Below are positions 27,231-37,193 of a stretch of 64,000 nt of DNA, in pieces. The stretch comes from DASVLX01 sp036384655. GTDB taxonomy: Bacteria; Actinomycetota; Actinomycetes; Mycobacteriales; Pseudonocardiaceae. Each line of letters begins with the position of its first letter. Position 1 is the stretch's first letter. The position numbers and the translations under genes are program-made. The stretch covers positions 1 to 64,000 of the forward strand of contig DASVLX010000155.1 of the NCBI GenBank assembly GCA_036384655.1, read 5' to 3'. The notes beneath the pieces are model-generated. The model had not been told where the DNA came from. It did no database searches and saw nothing but the letters and a program-made list of their open reading frames with translations.

Positions 27231-27534
27231 CCGGATGCTCGCGGTCCTCCAGTTGCCTGGCGGCGTGCCGGTGGCGGAACCAGCTGACCTTCTCGGACTT
27301 CCGCGGGGGCCGGTCGTTGGCGATGAGCACGGCGATCCACGGCAGTGGGATGGAGATGGCCACGAAGATCAGGGCCAGCCACCAGATCTGGTAGTACACG
27401 CCCGCGAGGATCAGGCACGGCAGCCGCAGCGCCATCATGATCGTGTACTTGCGTTTGCGCGCGGCGTACTCGTCGTCGGCCGACGGCCGCGCCTCGGTGA
27501 TCAGGATCGGCGTGTCGTTCTGGCGGCCAGTCAC
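27217..27534 (-). CDS. DUF3099 membrane protein
   Basis: This 105-residue protein belongs to DUF3099. The signature near the start is ILITEARPSADDEYAARKRKY, followed by two membrane helices (about residues 30-70, including WWLALIFVAISIPLPWIAVLIAN). A basic cytoplasmic tail ends the protein. GTG 27534 has GGAGGAGG 7 bp upstream; the open frame to 27591 is unlikely. Its function is unknown. Confidence 0.85.
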   Translation of the reverse strand: MTGRQNDTPILITEARPSADDEYAARKRKYTIMMALRLPCLILAGVYYQIWWLALIFVAISIPLPWIAVLIANDRPPRKSEKVSWFRHRHAARQLEDREHPVIEG

Positions 27535-27742
27535 GACACCACCTCCTCCGCAATCGCCCTCCCATCGTGACACTCGCGGCGGTCCCTGCACAGTGCTGGA
27601 CCGTGCGCGCCGAAATTTTTCACGACGGAAACATCACCACCCGGATGGCGCAATGCGCTGAGCGGGCGTGCGAGCATTCCGGTGAAGAACCACCCGCACA
27701 AACACGGCGGGAACACAACAGCGGAAGGTGGAAATCAAGCTC

Positions 27743-28168
27743 ATGCGCGCGGTCGTCGCCCGGGTGAACGGTGCGAGTGTCAGCGTCGATGACGAGATCG
27801 TCGGCGAGATCGACGGACCCGGCCTACTGGTGTTGCTGGGAGTGCGCGTCGATGACACCGAGGAACAGGCGATCACCATGGCACGCAAGGTGTACGAACT
27901 GCGCATCCTGCGTGACGAGCAGTCCTGCGCGACGACCGGCGCGCCACTGCTGGTGGTCAGCCAGTTCACGCTGTACGGCAACACCCGCAAGGGCCGCCGG
28001 CCGTCCTGGATCGAAGCCGCGCCACCCGCGGTGGCGGAACCTCTGGTGGACCTGGTGATCGCGGAACTACGCAAGCGAGGCGCGAAGGTGAGTACCGGCC
28101 GGTTCGGCGCCGTGATGGCGGTCCGAAGCATCAACGATGGACCGTTCACGGTTCTCGTGGAGACGTGA
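27743..28168 (+). CDS. dtd: D-aminoacyl-tRNA deacylase
   Basis: This enzyme hydrolyses D-amino acids and glycine from mischarged tRNA, protecting translation. It has 141 residues, with LMRAVVARVNGASVSV at the N-terminus, the active-site LLVVSQFTLYGNTRKGRRPSW (about residues 74-94, the SQxT motif) and the C-terminal cross-subunit proline motif region NDGPFTVLVET (GP in place of the longer xNxGPxT form). ATG 27743 follows GGAAGGTGG; GTG at 27728 is an alternative start 5 codons upstream. Confidence 0.92.
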   Translation: MRAVVARVNGASVSVDDEIVGEIDGPGLLVLLGVRVDDTEEQAITMARKVYELRILRDEQSCATTGAPLLVVSQFTLYGNTRKGRRPSWIEAAPPAVAEPLVDLVIAELRKRGAKVSTGRFGAVMAVRSINDGPFTVLVET

Positions 28169-28181
28169 AAGCTGAGTAACA

Positions 28182-28219
28182 CCTGAAGCCGCTGATCTAT
28201 TCCTCAGCGAAGCTTCAGG
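28182..28219 (+). terminator. dtd terminator hairpin
   Basis: CCTGAAGC-c-GCTGA (28182-28195) pairs with TCAGC-gaa-GCTTCAGG (28204-28219) around an 8-nt loop, followed by TTT. It lies 13 bp after the dtd stop and upstream of the sigB promoter. Confidence 0.7.
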
Positions 28220-28270
28220 TTTGACGGGCAACGCCTGTGACCGGTCCGACGTCATCAAGACAGGACGGCG

Positions 28271-28296
28271 GGAACGAATTCGAGCCCACCGTCGTT
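28271..28296 (+). promoter_or_regulatory. ECF-type promoter for sigB
   Basis: GGAAC, 17 bp, then CGTT matches the consensus recognised by actinomycete ECF sigma factors of the SigE/SigH/SigR kind. It lies about 138 bp upstream of the sigB start. In mycobacteria sigB is driven by SigE and SigH, so the match makes biological sense. Confidence 0.65.
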
Positions 28297-28433
28297 TTCA
28301 AAAATGTCCGGCCAACCAGCGAGTGGCCCCGGGGGTAACCGCAACCGGGTCATCCGCACGGTGGGCGCCACGGACACCACACGTGTTCGCGGTGCCAGCC
28401 AGCACGTCAGCCCGTAACAGGGAGGGGAGACCC

Positions 28434-29429
28434 ATGACCGCTCCGCAGACCCTCGATCGTGGGGTCGAGGTCCCGGACCTCGCCATCAGCGTCGAGGCCG
28501 CAGACCTCGACGCTCAGGGGCCAGCCGCCGACCTAGTGCGAGTTTACCTGAACGGAATCGGCAAGACCGCCCTGCTGAACGCCGCGCAGGAAGTGGAACT
28601 CGCCAAGCGCATCGAGGCGGGCGTGTTCGCCCAGCACATGCTCGACACCGCGAAGAAGCTCTCGACCAAGCGCCGGGAGGAGTTGTCCGCGCTGGTGCGC
28701 GACGGCCAGGTGGCCAAGAATCATCTGCTGGAGGCGAACCTCCGGCTGGTCGTGTCGCTGGCCAAGCGCTACACCGGCCGCGGCATGCCGTTGCTCGACC
28801 TGATCCAGGAGGGCAACCTCGGCCTGATCCGCGCGGTCGAGAAGTTCGACTACACCAAGGGATTCAAGTTCTCCACGTACGCGACCTGGTGGATTCGCCA
28901 GGCGATCACTCGTGGCATGGCCGACCAGGGTCGCACCATCCGGCTGCCGGTACATCTGGTCGAGCAGGTCAACAAGCTGGCCCGGATCAAGCGGGACCTG
29001 CACCAGCAACTCGGCCGCGAAGCCACCAACGTCGAACTGGCCAAGGAGGTTGGGCTGACCCCCGACAAGGTCGCCGACCTGCTCGACCACGCCCGCGACC
29101 CGGTGAGCCTCGACATGCCGGTGGGCACCGACGAGGACGCCCCGCTGGGCGACTTCATCGAGGACGGCGAGGCGACCGACGCGGAGAGCGCCGTCATCTC
29201 CGGCCTGCTGCAGGACGACCTGCGGCGGGTGCTGGCCACGCTCGACGAGCGCGAGCAGGCCGTGATCCGGCTGCGCTACGGGCTCGACGATGGTCAGCCC
29301 CGCACGTTGGACCAGATCGGCAAGCGGTTCGGGCTGTCCCGGGAGCGGGTCCGGCAGATCGAGCGCGAGGTCATGGCCAAGCTGCGGCAGGGTGAGCGGG
29401 CTGATCGCCTTCGCGCCTACGCCTCCTAG
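28434..29429 (+). CDS. sigB: RNA polymerase sigma factor SigB (principal-like, stress/stationary phase)
   Basis: This is a second group 1/2 sigma-70 factor, 331 residues, lacking the long N-terminal extension of SigA. Region 1.2 is LVRVYLNGIGKTALLN, region 2 includes NLRLVVSLAKRYTGRGM and FSTYATWWIRQAITRGM, region 3 is LPVHLVEQVNKLARI, and region 4.2 is FGLSRERVRQIEREVMAKLRQ. ATG 28434 has GGGAGGGGAGA upstream. It lies just before the ideR cluster, as in M. tuberculosis (Rv2710), and its promoter suggests stress induction through an ECF sigma factor. Confidence 0.95.
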   Translation: MTAPQTLDRGVEVPDLAISVEAADLDAQGPAADLVRVYLNGIGKTALLNAAQEVELAKRIEAGVFAQHMLDTAKKLSTKRREELSALVRDGQVAKNHLLEANLRLVVSLAKRYTGRGMPLLDLIQEGNLGLIRAVEKFDYTKGFKFSTYATWWIRQAITRGMADQGRTIRLPVHLVEQVNKLARIKRDLHQQLGREATNVELAKEVGLTPDKVADLLDHARDPVSLDMPVGTDEDAPLGDFIEDGEATDAESAVISGLLQDDLRRVLATLDEREQAVIRLRYGLDDGQPRTLDQIGKRFGLSRERVRQIEREVMAKLRQGERADRLRAYAS

Positions 29430-29533
29430 TTCCGCCGTCCCAGGCGGCGCGGTGCTGCGTTCTCGGCCGCTCGCGTAGATGACTACGCCACGCGGCCTGC
29501 GGCCTTGCACCGCATCCACCTGGAACGCCGGAA
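29430..29533. repeat. Dispersed palindromic element, full copy (after sigB)
   Basis: The element starts at the base after the sigB stop. The outer arms (29430-29455 and 29507-29533) are imperfect complements (TTCCGCCGTCCCAGG... and ...CCTGGAACGCCGGAA). The centre has GGCCGC...GCGGCC around GCGTAG-atga-CTACGC. Related copies lie at 31566-31625 and 58888-58944. It could also act as the sigB terminator. Confidence 0.75.
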
Positions 29534-29837
29534 CTGGCTTGGGTTCAGAGACGCGCGTGAGTCCGCATGGCCTCAGTAGGCCAGGCGGCCTGCAGACTGG
29601 CCAACCATCCACGTGGAACGGCGGAGGTTCCGAGCGGTATGAGCTCGCGCGCGTGAGTTCTGTCATAGCAGGCGGTGAGGTCCGGGCGGCCGGTGGCCGT
29701 CCGGACCTCCCGCATTGTGGGTTCTACCTGCGGTTTGTCTGGGGAATCACGTCACAAGCCGGCCCGAGGGGGCGGTGACACGGGGTACGGTCAGCGATCG
29801 AGAGCTGACCATGTGAGGCAAGGGAGCCCGCCGCGCC
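29534..29837. other. Intergenic region between sigB and fumarase
   Basis: No gene is seen. A degraded half copy of the palindromic element is present around 29583-29630 (CCATCCACGTGGAACGGCGG). A TACGGT hexamer at about 29785-29790 could be a -10 for the fumarase gene. The remainder shows nothing recognisable. Confidence 0.5.
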
Positions 29838-31535
<1,698 letters not shown>

Positions 31536-31565
31536 ACCCGGGTCAGGCCACATCACGTACGACCG

Positions 31566-31625
31566 GCACGCGAGCGACCAAGAACGCCGGCCCGCGCCAC
31601 CTGGAACGGCGCAACGGGACGGCGG
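31566..31625. repeat. Dispersed palindromic element, half copy
   Basis: The segment GCGAGCGACCAAGAACGC ... CGCGCCACCTGGAACGGCG ... GACGGCGGAAC matches, in the reverse orientation, one half of the element after sigB. It sits between the convergent fumarase and lipoprotein genes. Confidence 0.6.
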
Positions 31626-31628
31626 AAC

Positions 31629-32195
31629 CTAGTAGTGCCTAATGGTGCCCTGTAGCACCAGGGTGCGGCCGTCCAGCGGGGCGGCGAGCTGGACGGTGGC
31701 CACCACCTGCCGCACGATCATTGGGCACATCACGCCCGATGTGGTCTGTGTGGTGGTGGTCAGCCGCACCACCACCTGGCGGGCGTTCTCGCTGACAAGC
31801 GTGGCGGTCAGCCGGTCACAGCCGGCCTGTTCGGCGGCCAGTGCGATGGTCCGGCCGCCGTTCTCGGTCCAGACGCCGTTCGGGCCACCACCGGGCATCC
31901 CGGAGGCGTCGATCTGGTTGGCCGGCACGGGTGGCCCGCTGGTGGCCGGCGGCGCGCCAGGCACCGACGTGCCGGGTGTCGTCGGGCCTGGCGACACGCT
32001 GCCCTGTGCGCCGCTGCCGGCTGATCCGGTGTCGCCGGAGGTCGTCGTGGCAACCGTGCCGGTGCCGCTCGCGGTGCTCCCGCCGGCCGGCAGCGAGCTG
32101 GCATTCGACGGGCCGCAGGCGGCCACGGTCAGCGCGAGCGTGACGGCGGCCAGCAGCGCGCCCGCCGGGACCGACCTGATCGAAGAGGACCTCAT
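31629..32195 (-). CDS. Putative lipoprotein, Pro/Thr/Gly-rich
   Basis: This 188-residue protein of unknown function has a lipoprotein signal peptide: basic start (MRSSSIR), hydrophobic core, and lipobox VAAC at about residues 24-27. About 75 residues of Ser/Gly/Thr/Pro linker follow. The last ~80 residues form a compact domain (NGGRTIALAAEQAGCDRLTATL, QVVVRLTTTTQTTSGVMCPM, VATVQLAAPLDGRTLVLQG) with two Cys that may pair. This resembles the small secreted beta-rich domains of actinomycete lipoproteins. ATG 32195 is the only sensible start. Confidence 0.7.
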   Translation of the reverse strand: MRSSSIRSVPAGALLAAVTLALTVAACGPSNASSLPAGGSTASGTGTVATTTSGDTGSAGSGAQGSVSPGPTTPGTSVPGAPPATSGPPVPANQIDASGMPGGGPNGVWTENGGRTIALAAEQAGCDRLTATLVSENARQVVVRLTTTTQTTSGVMCPMIVRQVVATVQLAAPLDGRTLVLQGTIRHY

Positions 32196-32248
32196 GCCAC
32201 CAAGACGTACCTGGCGCGGCGGTTGGTTGCATCCGGTTGACGTGAGGT

Positions 32249-34882
32249 TCAGTCGGTCGTGTCCGAACTGCCGATCGGGCGCAGGTGGCGCGGGGCCACA
32301 TCGGGCCGTGGCCGCGTTCCCACGGTGATCCGGGCGGCGGGCACGGTAACCCCCTCGGGTGAGGCGATCACCGGGTCCAGCACCAGGTCACGAAGCTGCG
32401 GCAGGTCCTCGGCCATGGCCGCGACCCGCAGGATCACGTCCTCCAGGGCGGCCAGGTCGACCGGCCGGGCACCGCGGTACCCGGTCAGCAGCGGTGCGGC
32501 GCGGGGCGCTCGGACCAGTCGGGCCGCGTCCCGGTCGGTGAGCGGAACCGCCCGGTAGGCGCGGTCGCCGAGCAGGTCACTGACGATGCCGGCCAGCCCG
32601 AAGTACACCAGGGAGCCGAACGACGGGTCATCCTGCAGTCCGATCACGCAGGACACCGCGTCGGGGACCGAACTGGTCCCGTCGGTCGAGCTGTGGTTGC
32701 CCGATCCGGCTGAGCCATCGCCCTCGGCGCCGTTCGGGTGCGCATCGGATGGGCCCGCGGCGAGTTCGATGCCGTAGCAGCGCAGCAGCCGGGCCGACTC
32801 GGAGTCGGTCAGCTCGTGGTGCCACTGCGGCCGTTCGGTGCCGGCGAACTCCTCCGGTTCGGCGGGACTGACCGACTCGATCACCTGGTGAGCGCCGTCG
32901 AGGTCGATGCCGGTGGGCCGGACGACCTGGCCCAGCGGAGCCGAGCGCCACCTGGCGTAGCGGACGGCCCGCGCCAGCGCGAACACCGCACGCTCGGGGC
33001 TGGGATAGGACGGCACCGAGCCGTAGCCGGGCGCGGCTCCCACCGGTCCGGGCACCGCGAGTTCGTCGGGCACACCCTCGGCGGCCAGGAAGGTGGACAC
33101 GATCGGCTTGCCGGTGATCCCCTCGTTGGCCGCCAGATCCGCGACCACCTCGCGGAGAGTCCGGGCGTACGCGGTGCCGGGGACGACTAACGGCGGCACG
33201 AACACGACGACCGCCGCGTCCACGTCGTCGCGGCGCAGGATGTCCCGGATCGCCGCGCCGAACTCCTCCGGGGATGCCTGGGCCCCGGTGTCGACCGGGT
33301 CGGACGCCAGCCGCAGCCCGGAGGCGAGGATGGTGTCCGCGGCGAGCATGCCGATGGCGGTCGAGTTGCCGACCACCCCGATCCGGTCGTCGGCCGGCAG
33401 CGGCTGGTTGGACAGCAGCAGCGCGGTGTCGAACAGCTGGGCCAGTGACTCGACCCGGATGACGCCGGACTGCTCGAACAACGCCTGCACGCTCGACTCG
33501 TCGATGGGCGCCGAGGTGGCCGCCAGCGACGGCCGCACCGCGTGCCGACCGGACTTCACCGCGACGACCGGCTTCTGCCGGGCGAGCCGCCTGGCCAGCC
33601 GGGCGAACTTGCGCGGGTTGCCGAACGACTCCAGGTACAGCAGCACCACCTGGGTCGACTGATCGGTCTGCCAGTACTGCAGGAGGTCGTTGCCGGACAC
33701 GTCGGCCCGGTTGCCGGCGGACACGAAGGTGGACAGTCCCAGGCCGCGCTCGGCCGCGTCGGCGAGGATGCCGATGCCCAGCGCACCGGACTGGCAGAAG
33801 AACCCGATCCGGCCGGTGCCGGGCAGCCGCGGCGCCAGGGTGGCGTTCAGCCGGACCGCCGGGTCGTTGTTGACGACGCCGAGCGCGTTGGGGCCCACCA
33901 CCCGCATGCCATGTTTCCGGGCCTCGGCGACCAGCCTGCGCTCGGCGCTTCGGCCGTCCGGGCCGGCGTCGGCGAACCCGCTGGACAACACGACAAGGGT
34001 GGTCACGCCCTTGGCCAGGCAGGCGTCCATCACCTCGTCGACGCCGGACGCGGGGATCGCGACCACGGCGAGGTCGACCGGGTCCGGAATGTCCAGCACG
34101 GATCGGTAGGCGCGCACCCCGCGCACCGACCGGTGTTCCGGGTGCACCGGGTACACGGGCCCGGTGAAGTCGGCGGACAGCAGGTTGGTGAGCACCGCGT
34201 AGCCGATCTTGGTGGGGTCGGCGGACGCGCCGATCACCGCGACCGAACGGGGATGCAGCAGGTTGTGCATGCTGCGCGCCTCGGCGGCCTGCTCCCGGGC
34301 CCGGGACACCGCCACGGACTCCTCGGTCGGGTCGACCGCGAACTCCAGGTGCAGCACGCCCGCTTCCAGCTCGCGGCTGACCCGGTAGCCGGCGTCCCGG
34401 AAGACCCGGACCATCTGGGTGTTCTCGGCGAGTACCTCGGCGACGAACCTGGTCAGGCCGCGTTCGCGGGCGGCCGCGGCCAGATGCTCCAGCAGGATCG
34501 AGCCCAGCCCGCGCCCCTGGTGCACGTCCTCGACGACGAAGGCCACCTCGGCCTGGTCGGTGTCGCCGAGCTGCTCGTAGCGGCCGACCGCGATCAGGTT
34601 GTCGCCCAGGAAGGCGCCCAGCGCCACCCGGCCGTGGTGATCGACCACGCTGAACCGCTTGAGGTCCTTCTCCGAGATGCGTGGATAGGGCGCGAAATAA
34701 CGGAAGTAGCGGGTCCGTTCGGACAGCCGGGAGTGCAGCGAGACGATCCGGTCCGCGTCCGGTGGCGTGATCGGGCGCAGGTGGACCGTGCCGCCGTCGG
34801 ACAGCACCACGTCGGCTTCCCAGTGTCGTGGGTACTCGTACGGGTCCCACGTCTGTTCGGACCGTTCATCCACTTCGGACAC
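32249..34882 (-). CDS. GNAT acetyltransferase fused to an NDP-forming acyl-CoA ligase-like region (PAT type)
   Basis: This 877-residue protein resembles protein lysine acetyltransferases of the Pat family, with the GNAT domain at the N-terminus as in actinomycete PatA proteins. GNAT: LRPITPPDADRI to about residue 180, with an acetyl-CoA-binding loop DVHQGRGLGSILLEHLA. The CoA-binding domain starts at LHPRSVAVIGASADPTKIGYAV, then the ligase domain (GFFCQSGALGIGILADAAERG). The C-terminal ATP-grasp part is incomplete: after LLRCYGIELAA the expected lysine-bearing lobe is replaced by ~35 Gly/Ser/Asn-rich residues. GTG 34882 has GGGTGAG upstream. The acuC gene lies immediately upstream. Confidence 0.85.
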   Translation of the reverse strand: MSEVDERSEQTWDPYEYPRHWEADVVLSDGGTVHLRPITPPDADRIVSLHSRLSERTRYFRYFAPYPRISEKDLKRFSVVDHHGRVALGAFLGDNLIAVGRYEQLGDTDQAEVAFVVEDVHQGRGLGSILLEHLAAAARERGLTRFVAEVLAENTQMVRVFRDAGYRVSRELEAGVLHLEFAVDPTEESVAVSRAREQAAEARSMHNLLHPRSVAVIGASADPTKIGYAVLTNLLSADFTGPVYPVHPEHRSVRGVRAYRSVLDIPDPVDLAVVAIPASGVDEVMDACLAKGVTTLVVLSSGFADAGPDGRSAERRLVAEARKHGMRVVGPNALGVVNNDPAVRLNATLAPRLPGTGRIGFFCQSGALGIGILADAAERGLGLSTFVSAGNRADVSGNDLLQYWQTDQSTQVVLLYLESFGNPRKFARLARRLARQKPVVAVKSGRHAVRPSLAATSAPIDESSVQALFEQSGVIRVESLAQLFDTALLLSNQPLPADDRIGVVGNSTAIGMLAADTILASGLRLASDPVDTGAQASPEEFGAAIRDILRRDDVDAAVVVFVPPLVVPGTAYARTLREVVADLAANEGITGKPIVSTFLAAEGVPDELAVPGPVGAAPGYGSVPSYPSPERAVFALARAVRYARWRSAPLGQVVRPTGIDLDGAHQVIESVSPAEPEEFAGTERPQWHHELTDSESARLLRCYGIELAAGPSDAHPNGAEGDGSAGSGNHSSTDGTSSVPDAVSCVIGLQDDPSFGSLVYFGLAGIVSDLLGDRAYRAVPLTDRDAARLVRAPRAAPLLTGYRGARPVDLAALEDVILRVAAMAEDLPQLRDLVLDPVIASPEGVTVPAARITVGTRPRPDVAPRHLRPIGSSDTTD

Positions 34883-34902
34883 GGTTGGCTCACCCGCCCA
34901 AG

Positions 34903-36081
34903 TCAGTCCCTGGAGTCGTCTGGATCGAGGCCGTGCAGGGGAAACACGGCCCGCCTTGTGTCCATGATGCCGATGTCCACGGACTCGACCGCCTCGCCAC
35001 CCCACCGCTCGAAGGTGACGTTGCCCCCGTCGGACATGGAGGTGGGCAGTGGCAGATGCGGCGCGACCTTGTTGGCGACCGCGACCCAGTCGGCCGGCAG
35101 CGGCGTGTTCGGGTCAAGATCGCGATCGAGCACCGTGGCCAGCAGATGGGTCCAGGATCGCGGCACCACGCGCACGAGATCGTAACCACCGCCACCGAGC
35201 GCCAACCATTTGCCGCCGGCGTAGTCGACGGCCAGTTCGCGCAGCGCGCGGTAGATCGCCCGGTGCCCGTCCACGGATAGCGACAGGTCCGCCAGTGGGT
35301 CGTAGCGGTGGGTGTCCACACCGCACTGGCTGACCAGCACCTGCGGCCGGAACTTCTCCAGTATCGACGGCACCACCGCGTGGAAGGCGCGCAGCCACTG
35401 CCCGTCCTTGGTGCCCGGCAGCAGCGGCAGGTTGACCGCGGTGCCCTCGGCGCCGGGCGCGCCCACCTCGCGGGGGTATCCGGTGCTCGGCCACAACGTC
35501 CTGGGGTGCTGGTGCAGGGACATGGTCAGCACCCTGGGATCGCCATAGAACGCGGCCTGCACGCCGTCGCCGTGATGCACGTCGGTGTCGACGTACGCGA
35601 TGCGCTCGATGCCGTGATCGAGCAGCCAGGAGATGGCCACCGCGCAGTCGTTGTAGACGCAGAACCCGGAAGCGTGGTTGGGCATGGCGTGGTGCAGGCC
35701 GCCGGCGATGAACACCGCCCGGTCCGCCGCGCCGGACGCGATCTGGTCGGCGGCCAGCACCGATCCCCCCACCACACGCGCGGACGCCTCGTGCATGTGG
35801 GGGAAGATCGGGTTGTCGTCGGTACCGAGACCGTGGCCGGGTTCCCAGGTCCCGCCCTCGCCGGCGGCGCGTACGGCCGCCAGGTAGTTGGGATCGTGGA
35901 TCCGTTCGATCAGTTCGTCCGCCGCCGGCAACGGGGTCAGCGTCCGCACGCCGTCCAGGACGCCCAGCGAGGTCGCCAGCTTGACGGTCAGGGCGAGCCG
36001 GACAGGCTTCATCGGATGCTCGTCGCCCATGTCGTACCCGAGCAACGCCTCATCCCACACGACCTGCGTTGACACGCCCAT
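34903..36081 (-). CDS. acuC: AcuC-type deacetylase (histone deacetylase superfamily)
   Basis: This is a zinc-dependent deacylase of the class I HDAC fold, 392 residues. AcuC removes acetyl groups from acetyl-CoA synthetase in Bacillus. Active-site motifs are HAMPNHASGFCVYNDCAVAI, DTDVHHGDGVQ (metal and catalytic His/Asp) and SQCGVDTHRYDPLADL. ATG 36081 has no strong ribosome binding site visible. The PAT-type gene lies 20 bp downstream on the same strand, so the two probably form an operon controlling reversible lysine acetylation. Confidence 0.92.
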   Translation of the reverse strand: MGVSTQVVWDEALLGYDMGDEHPMKPVRLALTVKLATSLGVLDGVRTLTPLPAADELIERIHDPNYLAAVRAAGEGGTWEPGHGLGTDDNPIFPHMHEASARVVGGSVLAADQIASGAADRAVFIAGGLHHAMPNHASGFCVYNDCAVAISWLLDHGIERIAYVDTDVHHGDGVQAAFYGDPRVLTMSLHQHPRTLWPSTGYPREVGAPGAEGTAVNLPLLPGTKDGQWLRAFHAVVPSILEKFRPQVLVSQCGVDTHRYDPLADLSLSVDGHRAIYRALRELAVDYAGGKWLALGGGGYDLVRVVPRSWTHLLATVLDRDLDPNTPLPADWVAVANKVAPHLPLPTSMSDGGNVTFERWGGEAVESVDIGIMDTRRAVFPLHGLDPDDSRD

Positions 36082-36139
36082 AACCAGACATTAACGCCTG
36101 GGTCAGGAATTCCGCCCTCGCCGCGTGTCCTACCAGCGG

Positions 36140-36988
36140 TTATTGATCGCCGGTGGCGACCGGACGACTCGGGTCGGCGCTCCACTGTGACCACGAGCCG
36201 ACATACAGTGCCGCCGGCTCGGCCGGGCTGGTGATCCCGGCGACCTCCAGGGCCAGGATGACCGAGCACGCCGTCACCCCGGACCCGCAGGACGCTCCGA
36301 CCGGCTGGCCGGCGCGCACACCCAGTCCCTGGAACCGCTCGGCCAGCTCGGCCGGCGGCCGCCACTGCCCGTCCGGACCGACATGGTCGGCGCAGGGCGC
36401 GTTGCGTGCGCCGGGGATGTGACCGCCCCGAGGGTCGATCGTCTCGTTCTCGCCCCGGAACCGCTCCGGCACACGGGCGTCCAGCAGCACGCTGTCGGTG
36501 GCCAGCCTGGCCGCGGCATCCGCGTCCAGTACCGGCATCGAGCCCGGACGGACCTCGATGTCGCCGGGTTCGGGACGCGGGGTGGCCGTGTCCACCGGCT
36601 GGCCCTGCCCAACCCATGCCGTGTAGCCGCCGTCGAGCACGGCGACATCGGGATGTCCGGCCCAGCGCAACAGCCACCACGCCCGCGCCGCCACCGAGCC
36701 GTTGTCGGCGTCGTAGACGACCACCGGCCGGTCCGCGCTCACGCCGGCCGCGCGCAGGGTTTTCTGGAGGTCCTCGGGCGCGGGCAGCGGGTGCCGGCCG
36801 GTGCCCGGGACCTTCCGGCCGGCCAGTTCGGTGTCCAGATCCACGAACACCGCGTTCGGGACATGCCCGCGCTCGTACTCTCCACGCCCGGGCGGGCCGT
36901 TCAACCGCCACCGCACGTCCAGTACGACCGGCGGTGTGTCGGACTCGCGCAATCGGGCCAGTTCGGCCACGCTCATCAACGCTCGCAT
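36140..36988 (-). CDS. Two-domain sulfurtransferase (rhodanese)
   Basis: This is a thiosulfate or 3-mercaptopyruvate sulfurtransferase, 282 residues, made of two rhodanese domains. The N-terminal domain (VVLDVRWRLNGPPGRGEYERGHVPNAVFVD) is catalytically inactive. The C-terminal domain has LLDARVPERFRGENETIDPRGGHIPGARN and the active-site loop ASCGSGVTA with the sulfur-carrying Cys. The CGSGVTA loop is of the mercaptopyruvate type. ATG 36988 is a plausible start. The product is cytoplasmic; no signal peptide is seen. Confidence 0.9.
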   Translation of the reverse strand: MRALMSVAELARLRESDTPPVVLDVRWRLNGPPGRGEYERGHVPNAVFVDLDTELAGRKVPGTGRHPLPAPEDLQKTLRAAGVSADRPVVVYDADNGSVAARAWWLLRWAGHPDVAVLDGGYTAWVGQGQPVDTATPRPEPGDIEVRPGSMPVLDADAAARLATDSVLLDARVPERFRGENETIDPRGGHIPGARNAPCADHVGPDGQWRPPAELAERFQGLGVRAGQPVGASCGSGVTACSVILALEVAGITSPAEPAALYVGSWSQWSADPSRPVATGDQ

Positions 36989-37042
36989 AGGCGATATCTT
37001 GCCCGGACCAGCGGCAGGTGAACGTCACCGTCGCTAGCGTTG

Positions 37043-37067
37043 TATCGCGATAGGTAGCGATATATCG
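37043..37067. promoter_or_regulatory. Paired 10-bp palindromes between the sulfurtransferase and ideR genes
   Basis: TATCGCGATA (37043-37052) and CGATATATCG (37058-37067) are both perfect palindromes. Together they make an AT-rich block in otherwise GC-rich DNA. They lie 55 bp upstream of the sulfurtransferase start and 127 bp upstream of the ideR start. The regulator is unknown. Confidence 0.6.
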
Positions 37068-37193
37068 TTTATGGTGAGGGGTGCCAGCACCTTGCCGCTG
37101 GCACCTGACTGGTTCGCGGCCCAGTCGCCGCCGGAAGATTCGCGGGGCACCACAGTGTTGACGACTAGCATGAGGGCCATAGAGAGGACTCGC

